Assembly (NCBI GenBank): GCA_964017155.1
Contig: OZ024854.1
Location: forward strand, 20,274,601 to 20,338,600
DNA length: 64,000 bases
Direction of reading: 5' to 3'
Origin: Oasisia sp. SBJ-2009
Taxonomy: Eukaryota; Annelida; Polychaeta; Sabellida; Siboglinidae
The notes under the pieces are model-generated. The model had not been told where the DNA came from. It searched no databases and saw only the letters and a program-made list of their open reading frames with translations. Each line of letters begins with the position of its first letter. The first letter of the stretch is position 1. A program made the translations under genes and the position numbers. Shown one piece after another: positions 36,401-48,400 of this stretch.

Positions 36401-39400
36401 GTTCACTACCTTATCCTCATCACTACCTCACACGTTCACTACCTTATCCTCATCACTACCTCACACGTTCACTACCTTATCCTCATCACTACCTCACACG
36501 TTCACTACCTTATCCTCATCACTACCTCACACGTTCACTACCTTATCCTCATCACTACCTCACACGTTCACTACCTTATCCTCATCACTACCTCACACGT
36601 TCACTACCTTAGCCTCATCACTACCTCACACGTTCACTACCTTATCCTCATCACTACCTCACACGTTCACTACCTTATCCTCATCACTACCTCACACGTT
36701 CACTACCTTATCCTCATCACTACCTCACACGTTCACTACCTTATCCTCATCACTACCTCACACGTTCACTACCTTATCCTCATCACTACCTCACACGTTC
36801 AAACTTCAACCTGACTGCCACCTTGCATCACACTCCTGTGTACCTGGGTGTTATCACATGCAGGGTGAGGTAGGGTGCACTGGCACCCAGACCACCGGTG
36901 GCAGTGGTGTAGAGACTGCTGCACTAGGAGCCGTGTGCGCTGCTGAGGATCTCTATCTGCATGTAAGACTAGGAATGTGTGGAGACAACATCTGCCTCTA
37001 GTCAATCTCTCCAGTAATCCGGCTGTGTCTGCTACTTGCGCATTATGACACTGTAACAACATTGCCAGCGGGCAACAAGCAGCGACACCTGGTGAGAGGA
37101 AATGGCAGCTTAGGGCTCGGCCAGCGTGGTCGGTGCGTCCATCTGGCACGGCCTCAGTATTGGCGTGCGAGTCCAAATTGAACCATGTCCGGTATTTGGC
37201 CAACATTAGACAACTTGTCTACACCTACGGTGATGTGACTAATGAACGTGATCCCACTCGACCAACTGGCACTCTCCCAGGGAATTCTGTTGCTCCCCCT
37301 CTACGGCTATCCAAGGATTATTGACTAAATGTAAAGTTCTATTTAAGTAAGCGCAGTTGGACTACTGCCAGACGTCAGCTACCCACGTCTCACATACCAC
37401 AGGACACTTGCGCTAGTGTGTGCCCCTTGGCATCTGACACTTGTCCTAACAGTGGATGTAGATACATCTACATCCGTGACAAAGGACAATGTTGAAAGTT
37501 TACGGCTCAACTTAACTCTTGCTCATCCCATTTTCTTTTTTATTTGGTGGAAAACTAAACCTTCCTGGTAGTAATGACATGCTAGCTCACCTGTGAAATT
37601 GTGTCACTAATAGTAAATATATTACTAATAGTAAATATATCTGAGGCAACACACGTGACACCAGTTCGTGAACAAGGTCCGTAACTGACGGACCGAAGCG
37701 TCGTACTCGCTTCGACACAATGCTCCAAAGTAAGTCAATCATACTAGAATGTGTCACTAATGTTTTGTGAAATGTAGTATTTTTGACTGGCTGAATCTAA
37801 GGGGAATTTTTGCTAATGCAGTTGACAGCATAGACAAAGTTGTCTAAATTTTACTAGCCATGTCTTGAGGTTAGTGCATTCTGTGTTAAATGAAATGTAT
37901 TTCTTTACAGTGTGTTCTATGTAAACTAGAATTACGCTGCAACTAAACTACATATTTGACAATTGCTTTTCACTAAAGTAGTTTCATAATTTACTGTATG
38001 CTGCAATTAATACTATGGCAACATGGGAGGATAGAAGGAACTCATAGGGGAGGCAGAGGAGGCAATGAATGTAACAGAGCCCCGCTCCCCAAGGGATCAA
38101 TGGGGGGGGGAATGGAGATTATGACAACAAACACAACCATTAGCATCTTCTCTACCTTCACCTCTGCACCCACCTTTCTTGTATGAGTGCGATCACCTGT
38201 GAGTATGTCTTGCCGGTGACACTCTCCCCGTTGACAGAGACGATGCGGTCGCCCTGCTGCAGGCCGGCCTGGTGGGCGGGCCCTCCCTCCTTCACCTGCT
38301 TCACAAAGATCGTGTCCATCGGCTCCAGCGCTCCCAGCTTGCTCCGCTTCCTCTTTGTACCTGCAGCACAGAGACAGGGTTTTAGTACTTCACTGAGAAA
38401 AGGTAGGGACATCTTACTAAAAATCATTGAGAGAGAGAGCGACATACATATTACTAGAAGTCACTGAGAGTAGAGAGCCAGACATCTTACTAGAAGTCAC
38501 TGAGAGTAGAGAGCCAGACATCTTACTAGAAGTCACTGAGAGTAGAGAGCCAGACATCTTACTAGAAGTCACTGAGAGTAGAGAGCCAGACATCTTACTA
38601 GAAGTCACTGAGAGTAGAGAGCCAGACATCTTACTAGAAGTCACTGAGAGTAGAGAGCCAGACATCTTACTAGAAGTCACTGAGAGTAGAGAGCCAGACA
38701 TCTTACTTGAAGTCACTGAGAGTAGAGAGCCAGACATCTTACTAGAAGTCACTGAGAGTAGAGAGCCAGACATCTTACTAGAAGTAATTGAGAGTAGAGA
38801 GCCAGACATCTTACTAGAAGTCACTGAGAGTAGAGAGCCAGACATCTTACTAGAAGTCACTGAGAGTAGAGAGCCAGACATCTTACTAGAAGTCACTGAG
38901 AGTAGAGAGCCAGACATCTTACTTGAAGTCACTGAGAGTAGAGAGCCAGACATCTTACTAGAAGTCACTGAGAATAGAGAGCCAGACATCTTACTAGAAG
39001 TCACTGAGAGTAGAGAGCCAGACATCTTACTAGAAGTCACTGAGAGTAGAGAGCCAGACATCTTACTAGAAGTCACTGAGAGTAGAGAGCCAGACATCTT
39101 ACTAGAAGTCACTGAGAGTAGAGAGTCAGACATCTTACTAGAAGTCACTGAGAGTAGAGAGCCAGACATCTTACTAGAAGTCACTGAGAGTAGAGAGCCA
39201 GACATCTTACTAGAAGTCACTGAGAGTAGAGAGCCAGACATCTTACTAGAAGTCACTGAGAGTAGAGAGCCAGACATCTTACTAGAAGTCACTGAGAGTA
39301 GAGAGCCAGACATCTTACTAGAAGTCACTGAGAGTAGAGAGCCAGACATCTTACTAGAAGTCACTGAGAGTAGAGAGCCAGACATCTTACTAGAAGTCAC

Positions 39401-42400
39401 TGAGAGTAGAGAGCCAGAGATCTTACTTGAAGTCACTGAGAGTAGACAGCCAGAGATCTTACCAGAAGTCATTGAGAGTAGAGAGCCAGACATCTTACTA
39501 GAAGTCACTGAGAGTAGAGAGCCAGACATCTTACTAGAAGTCATTGAGAGTAGAGAGCCAGACATCTTCTAGAAGTCACTGAGAGTAGAGAGCCAGACAT
39601 CTTCTAGAAGTCATTGAGAGTAGAGAGCCAGACATCTTACTAGACGTCACTGAGAGTAGAGAGCCAGACATCTTACTTGAAGTCACTGAGAGTAGAGAGC
39701 CAGACGTCTTACTAGAAGTCACTGAGAGTAGAGAGCCAGACATCTTACTAGAAGTCATTGAGAGTAGAGAGCCAGACATCTTACTTGAAGTCACTGAGAG
39801 TAGAGAGCCAGAGATCTTACTTGAAGTCACTGAGAGTAGAGAGCCATACATCTTACTTGAAGTCACTGAGAGTAGAGAGCCAGACATCTTACTAGAAATC
39901 ACTGAGAGTAGAGAGCCAGAGATCTTACTTGAAGTCACTGAGAGTAGAGAGCCAGACATCTTACTTGAAGTCACTGAGAGTAGAGAGCCAGACATCTTAC
40001 TAGAAGTCATTGAGAGTAGAGAGCCAGACATCTTACTTGAAGTCACTGAGAGTAGAGAGCCAGAGATCTTATTTGAAGTCACTGAGAGTAGAGAGCCAGA
40101 CATCTTACTTGAAGTCACTGAGAGTAGAGAGCCAGACATCTTACTAGAAGTCATTGAGAGTAGAGAGCCAGACATCTTACTAGAAGTCACTGAGAGTAGA
40201 AAGCCAGACATCTTACTAGAAGTCACTGAGAGTAGAGAGCAAGACATCTTACTAGAAGTCATTGAGAGTAGAGAGCCAGACATCTTACTTGAAGTCACTG
40301 AGAGTAGAGAGCCAGATATCTTACTTGAAGTCACTGAGAGTAGAGAGCCAGACATCTTACTTGAAGTCACTGAGAGTAGAGAGCCAGACATCTTACTAGA
40401 AGTCACTGAGAGTAGAGAGCCAGAGATCTTACTTGAAGTCACTGAGAGTAGAGAGCCAGACATCTTACTTGAAGTCACTGAGAGTAGAGAGCCAGACATC
40501 TTACTTGAAGTCACTGAGAGTAGAGAGCCAGACATCTTACTTGAAGTCATTGAGAGTAGAGAGCCAGACATCTTACTTGAAGTCACTGAGAGTAGAGAGC
40601 CAGAGATCTTACTTGAAGTCACTGAGAGTAGAGAGCCAGACATCTTACTTGAAGTCACTGAGAGTAGAGAGCCAGACATCTTACTAGAAGTCATTGAGAG
40701 TAGAGAGCCAGACATCTTACTAGAAGTCACTGAGAGTAGAGAGCCAGACATCTTACTTGAAGTCACTGAGAGTAGACAGCCAGAGATCTTACTAGAAGTC
40801 ACTGAGAGTAGACAGCCAGACATCTTACTTGAAGTCACTGAGAGTAGACAGCCAGAGATCTTACTAGAAGTCACTGAGAGTAGAGAGCCAGACATCTTAC
40901 TTGAAGTCACTGAGAGTAGAGAGCCAGACATCTTACTAGAAGTCACTGAGAGTAGAGAGCCAGAGATCTTACTAGAAGTCACTGAGAGTAGAGAGCCAGA
41001 CATCTTACTTGAAGTCACTGAGATTAGAGAGCCAGAGATCTTACTAGAAGTCACTGAGAGTAGAGAGCCAGACATCTTACTAGAAGTCACTGAGAGTAGA
41101 GAGCCAGACATCTTACTAGAAGTCACTGAGAGTAGAGAGCCAGACATCTTACAACAAGTCATTGAGAGTAAAAAAACTAAATCCTTATGTCAGTAGAGAA
41201 AATGAGTAACTGTGGTGCTGTGCTGTCGATTTTGGTGCCACTAACAATTTGCTTTCCTTGAGATGCATGGAATTGCAGTCTATCTACGCAACATGTTTTT
41301 TGGTCAAATTTGACATTGGCATGTTCTTATTCTTAATGCTTAACAAATGTTCTGTTGACGAGATAACATGATTTGTTAAATACATGTGCAACATAAAATG
41401 CTGTGCATCAGTAGTGTGAACACATTACCAGTGCCCAGTCTCCCTGCCCTTCGAAGCGGTGCCTCCTTGGGTCTAGTCTGGCCTACTAAGTTCACAGACA
41501 ACCCAAAAACGAGCCAAACAGAACCAGGACGATTCAAAGTCATCAACTTATTGGCTTCACAAACTCCAGAGCATTCACAGCCACACAAACCACATTGCAA
41601 CTCAGAAGAAGAATTTTATTAACAAATGCTTCCTACAAACATCTAATTAACCCAGAGTCTTGTTTGAAGATTCAATATCAATACAAACCTTGGTGATCAA
41701 TAGTGCAGAGGATACTAATTGCTCAGTGATTAATTGACTAAATCGGTGAGCCAAAAAACATACAACTCCTACAATAATGTCAATTAAGTATAACACGGAT
41801 AATAACATAAATATAGCCACAGCCAGCCACTGGGAATGTGTAGCAACCTAGCTATTGGTGCCTGCTAGACTCCATCCTACCAGGCCAGTGTATGGAAACA
41901 CACATACCCACTCACTCCCTCCTATCGCATGATTGTGGCATGACTGTGCATGCACGAACGCACGCATGCATGCACACACACAGTGTCTGACAGCCACTCG
42001 GCTGACACATGGCCCAGAAAGAGACCCCAATCTTGGTATGTATCTCTACTAGACACACCCTGTTGGTATGTCCACCCTGATCACAAAGTCCAGCATGCGA
42101 CCACTGACCAGAGGTCAGTATTTGACCACCTACTTCACCAGTGCACACCAGTCTGCAGCGAAACGAAACGACTGGAAGAGGAACCGGAGCAGAGGATCCT
42201 TGGGAGCTGGCACAGGGTAGAAACCACCACGCAGTCACAGTTATTACTATCAATACGAGACTGAGCCGGGAACAAACACAGCCTCGGGCCAGACATACCA
42301 AGACACAGCCCGGGGCCAAGTAATCAGCAGCCAGCTGCCATGGCGTGGTCGGTTGACAAGGGGAGAATGCAGCAGAACAGAGCTGAGATCTCTGACACTT

Positions 42401-45400
42401 GAGTCAGCAGTTGTCATCTCAGCACAGCGCAGGCAGCTCACATTAACCCTCTACCTGCCATGAGCATACACCTGCAGAGTGTTTACATAGCAATCATAAT
42501 TATTACAGCGCTGGCTGATGACTTCTAGCCCAGGCAGACAGAGGGCATACCTGTTAAGATAGCACCCACAACCCACAGAGACTGGGTAGCAATGACGCCC
42601 TCACCCTACTGACATAGCTAAACGAGATCATCACCAGGCTACATGCTTTTCCCGAATTAGAGACATGAAATATATTTATTATATAAATTTTCATATGTGA
42701 GCAAATTCAGTTGTGTTTGAATGGAATTTAATGTTTATGCCTTTATGGGTGGTGCAATGAATTAGTGCTGTGGATCAGTGCAGTCAATGATACAGTCTGC
42801 ATGTATCTACTGCCTAAATGTCTGTATAAACATCAGTGACATCAATGATACAGTCTGCATGTGTACTGCCTAGATGTCTATATAATTATCAGTGACATCA
42901 ATGATACAGTCTGCATGTGTACTGCCTAGATGTCTATATAATTATCAGTGGTAGCAATGATACAGTCTGCATGTGTACTGCCTAGATGTCTGTATAATTA
43001 TCAGTGACATCAATGATGCAGTCTGCATGTGTACTGCCTAGATGTCTATATAATTATCAGTGACATCAATGATACAGTCTGCATGTGTACTGCCTAGATG
43101 TCTGTATACTTATCAGTGACATCAATGATGCAGTCTGCATGTGTACTGCCTAGATGTCTATATACTTATCAGTGGCAGCAATGATACAGTCTGCATGTGT
43201 ACTGCCTAGATGTCTATATACTTATCAGTGGCAGCAATGATACAGTCTGCATGTGTACTGCCTAGATGTCTATATACTTATCAGTGGCAGCAATGATACA
43301 GTCTGCATGTGTACTGCCTAGATGTCTATATACTTATCAGTGGCAGCAATGATACAGTCTGCATGTGTACTGCCTAGATGTCTATATAATTATCAGTGAC
43401 ATCAATGATGCAGTCTGCATGTGTACTGCCTAGATGTCTATATACTTATCAGTGGCAGCAATGATACAGTCTGCATGTGTACTGCCTAGATGTCTATATA
43501 CTTATCAGTGGCAGCAATGATACAGTCTGCATGTCGACTGCCTAGATGTCTATATACTTATCAGTGACATCAATGATGCAGTCTGCATGTGTACTGCCTA
43601 GATGTCTATATACTTATCAGTGGCAGCAATGATACAGTCTGCATGTGTACTGCCTAGATGTCTGTGGACTGTGAGTGAGTGGTACAGTGTACAGTGCAGT
43701 CTCAGTGTGTCAGCCTGTAGAGCCTGCCTGTGTGTCCCAGCTAGCAGACAGGCAATCAATATGAGGCTGCCCAGAGCAAGTGAGTTGATCTAATGGCATG
43801 CCACAGACTACCACTGATATTTCACACCCCCAGTCCCTCGTCTCTCCACCCATTTAGTCATTTAAACATTATATATATAAAAATATAATAAAAGTTATAC
43901 TAAATGTTAACTATCATTAACTATTAACTCTTATAAAAATGCGTGAAATACCTGTTTTATCACCAGCTAGTCTTATTCAACCTTTCCAGAAGTAACAGGC
44001 ATATTCCCTATTCCAGAAGTCATTGCCCCTACAATGGATGTTCTACTTCTGGACACCAAAATGTCACGTAAAAATACATGATTCAGTTCTCATATAGACA
44101 TTTTGAAAAAGGATACCATTATTGTTTTGATGTAATTGCTATTTTTGGAGATGGATACAATGACGCCACGAGGTTATCACTTTGGCTGTCTGATATCACA
44201 TCACTACCCACCAGGGTATGTCACGTTTTATACATGAACAGAAAGTATTTAATGATGTCTATTTTTTTCTTCTTAGAACCGAAACATATTAAAAAACATT
44301 CCTCTTAATACTAAATACCAAAACAGGAGGTGACCGAGAAAAGAATAATAATAATAATAATAAAGCTTTATTGCCATATTCAACGTGTAAAAGTTACATG
44401 ATAAATTGGAATGTAGTCTGGCGTTGACTTACATAAGAGCAAGAAGCAAGTGGGCAAGGGAAACCTGCATGTATTTTGGTTGGTCTTCACCTAATGCGTC
44501 TGATGTTCAAATACTTGGCCCAAAACGCAGATTGCAATAGTGAGACTTACCAACGAGCTGTACACATCGCCCATACATGGGGCTCCACCCGCCTTCCATT
44601 GCGATCAGATCAACACAACTTCATCTGGACGATGTACAACTTTGCATCCAACTCTGGGTCATTGTATTTGAACCTGACATACAACCAAAGAATGCCTTGG
44701 GTTGTCGTGGCAGTCTCCAGTGGAAGGTTGGTATGTCAGTCTGTGAGTGGCAGTGTGAAGGGTGAGCAAGGACTGCCAGAGACAACCAGAGCCAGAGGCT
44801 GTGATCGCATCTCACAGACAGATCAACACAACTGCCGAGTTGCACTGCTAATCTAGCACGTCTCCACAGGTTAACCCATTCCATCCAGTGATCATCAGGA
44901 GAAAATCAAACCTCTGATGTAACTCATCTAAACTGTCCGTCAGTCAGGTCTGCACGCTCCGATTCCAGTGCTCCTTTTTCCCACAGTGAAGTGACTGCGA
45001 GACGAGACGTGGGTCGCACTACATAACCACCACCCAAGTGACCAGCAGTACTGAATGGCAAACACATTTATCGAGAAACACCCCAGCTGCAGCAGCAAGC
45101 CTGTCACTGACAGACAGACAGTTTATACCACTGCACACACACTCGACTCAGTGGCCGCGCAGAAAATGAATCACCAGGCCCCTTCTGAGAACCCTGCTGG
45201 GCTGCTTGTGTAACAACAGTGTAACAATCCCTGTAACGACAAGCTCATGTAACGGTGCTCCACGTAACTGCAGACAGTCCTTGATGGTGACTTTAGCAGT
45301 GAGGACACACAGTGTCCCTGTCCTGCGACCTGCTACTGGTCAGTGACAGCCATTCTTGACAGCCAGTGACTACGGCTCACGGCCAGCAGTGCCGATGTGA

Positions 45401-48400
45401 TCAACACAATTCCTCATTTCAGAATCAATTATAATGAGCTGCTCCAGTTGCAGTGTGATGCCCAGCTCTGCCCTGTTGCTGTGTGTGTGCCTGCGAGGGA
45501 CTGACTGCTCTGGCTGTGACTGCGGTTAGACAGCTGCAGTTCACAGAAGCCGTGGACTGTCACCGTGCCTGCCTCCATCTACTGCTATCTGGTCACCCCA
45601 GAAATGACAACAATGTCACATGTCCACCTCTGCTTCTTATGCAACCAGAGGGTTGGGCATTCCTGCAGGCTGTGTGTCACACAGTGCTGTCTAACAACAT
45701 GAACCCCAGGGCTCACTGCCCAGCTCACTGCCCATAGCTAAGACTATATAACGTCATAAATGAGGCGCTCATACAATGCCAGGTTAGATCACAGACGGGG
45801 ACATGTCACCCCATCTACATTTACAGAGCATTCATAACCACACAAACACACACCCACATCATCACCACTAATAGCGCACTCATAAACAGGCTATGTAACC
45901 CCACTAATGGGCACTCATTCACAGGGGCTGTGTAACCCAACTAATGGGGCACTCGTGCAAGGTGTTCGAGTGTTCTTCTACCACAGCAACTACAGAGATG
46001 AAACAAGGCAACCTGGAGAGCTTGGAACAGTGCAAAGTCCACATCCCAGGCAAAAACACCAACATTACATCGCGCCATAGGCAACCCGAATTAAACCCTT
46101 AAACGGTTGAGGTACTACACGAACCTAGGGTTACTTGGAGCCTGCAACACGAGACAGGCATGGTTGTGAGGGGCCTGTGTTGGAGGGGCACTGGATCTGG
46201 GTCCCCAGCAGGAGTGGGGCCAGTGTTGACACTGCCTGCCAGCACCAATCAACAACAGCAACCAACCCCCTCAACCCCCCCCCCCCCCCTCAACCCCCCC
46301 CCCAGCCTCACACTGTCCCCAGTCCCCTCACACTCTAGTAGCATTATTAGTTTGATTACTGCATTATTTATCAGAAACACTTGTACCAATCAGTAAACAT
46401 ACACTAAGTATGATGGTCATTATACACTGGACAGTGGTCATCTGGCCAGGTGTCGGTTATTTAAATGACTGACATTTTTCAACACAACGCTAGCAGGTTT
46501 ATTTTTTAAAGATTTTCTTGTAAATCTGCCACAAAGGTTTGCAATTTGTTTATTTTATGTCTGGATGGCACAGTGCCAATTATGTGCACATGTGTCTGCA
46601 CTGGTACCATACTTACACATCTACTTACAAGACTGGTATAAAACCACGATGCCACTGATCAGCATAAACATACTAGCTTGTTTCATTTAAATCAAACACC
46701 CTCTAGACTCTAGACTGGAATAGTTTACTATACGTTACATGCTGTGTGTCTAACTGTTAATGAGTAACCCTACAAGTTCCTAAACATTATGATTAGCCCA
46801 CCAGTTCAATATCTATTTTGGCCAGTCCAGGAGACCCTAACACCTCCGTGGTCAGCCCACCAGAGCAGGAAACCACTCAGGCCAGCTCCTAGTTCTAAAT
46901 GCAGCAGGTTAAACACACTTTCAGATTCACTGCCAAAAAGTTGCAAAATATGGAAGTGAATGAGTCTAACCTGGGGCTAGCTTCAGTTAATCTCAGTTTC
47001 AATGAACCACGGACATACACACACCCACCTCTCACTCTGTCAAATGGGAGTCTAAGTGACCTTTCCTCCAGCAGATAACGGAAAAAGACCATGACTGAAA
47101 TAGTGTATAGCAGAGGCAGAGGCGAACCATAAACATCCTGCAGCAAACAGTGGACCGCATGTACAGATGTGGCTGATTAGATTGCACTGTAACAGTCAAC
47201 TGCACTCTTCTATTATTAACATTACTTTATTATTCATAAAATACACACACAGGTCGCCGGGTGGCCGGGCCAAGTGGAGCCACTCACAGCAACGCCACAA
47301 GTAATGGTCACCTTGTTGAAGAGACACACATCCAGCAACAGAAGCTGCACAAATGCAATTTTCAACCTTTAAAATTATTCTACTGCTGTAGCAAGCAGTA
47401 TTAAAAACTAAAACTACATTTAAAACTAACTTACTCATATATTGCTATTGTCATAGCTGCAAGATTTATAGTATTGACATTAAATAAACAATAACGAAAA
47501 ACAAACTGCAACATTGACGTGTAAATGTAGACTGCTGCTACAGCTGCTGCTATTACTACTGCTGCTGCTTCTGTCACAGGTACAGCTGCTGTCATTGCTG
47601 CTGACGGCAATACTAACAATGATGTCCAGAGATAATGCTGTTGACTATTATTCCCCCACAGTACCTAGACCTCTGTTTATGTACACATAAAATACTTCCC
47701 CTAATTGCACTAGCACGGCTAAGCAACAGGCCCATGTGCAAGAACCAAAGTACTGAAGGTGGACAAAGACCACAGCTACAAACTACACACAGGCCTGGCT
47801 GTCTTCCCTAGGAGACAGGGACAAGTGAAGACTGAGTGCCTGTGTCAACCAGTAGACATTCCTGCCCCTGGGCTGCCACTCCCAGGGTCTGTGGCCACAG
47901 CACTGGCTAATGACACATAATCAGGCATTAATTTATGATCACATATGATTACTTGTTATCAGGCTTCTGGAATCCAAATTGGACAAGTGCACTGCCTGTA
48001 CCAGCTGACAGACAGGGTGTCGCAAATGTCATGGCCGCATTCCTGCTACCTAATCCCTTCAACCTTCCATGGCAGCCCTTCCATCAGAACCCTTCCAACA
48101 AGCCACTCCATGCCTTTTAATGGTTCCAACCATTCGTCACTACACCAGTGCTTAAGCAACCATGTTTCCATCTACCCTCCATTCTCAACACATTCCATTT
48201 CACCATCAATCATTCATTCCTCTTTGCTTATTTCATATTTCCTACCCTTGATATATTCAACATGTTAAGAATGACTAATAATATAGTTTCTCTTCACACT
48301 TGACGTATGCCCTACACTGTGCTACATGTCTGCCTACAAGCCAGAACAAACACAATAATTCTAACACCACAATATACTTATGAATACATCTGCAGCACCA

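Larger units (their letters stand above)
32966..38173. other. Intron between exons C and D: repeats only
   Basis: Apart from the retroposon tail, the 1.73 kb element and the two tandem repeats listed, I see no coding exon, RNA gene or conserved block here. The longest frames lack homology or splice support. Confidence 0.6.

Noticed and set aside
36351..37001. Frame [11 protein letters not shown] repeated
   Set aside because: 33-bp minisatellite artefact in an intron.
38417..41162. Long open frames ([12 protein letters not shown] and [12 protein letters not shown] repeats) across the 36-bp array
   Set aside because: Period artefact as above; a shared one-base deletion shifts the frame mid-array, and the region lies in the intron before the PDZ exon.
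42775..43664. CRISPR-like regularly spaced repeat
   Set aside because: The units are contiguous with no unique spacers, and the host is a eukaryote with spliced genes.
46135..46338. Frame ending in a poly-Pro stretch
   Set aside because: Driven by the poly-C tract; no splice support or homology.
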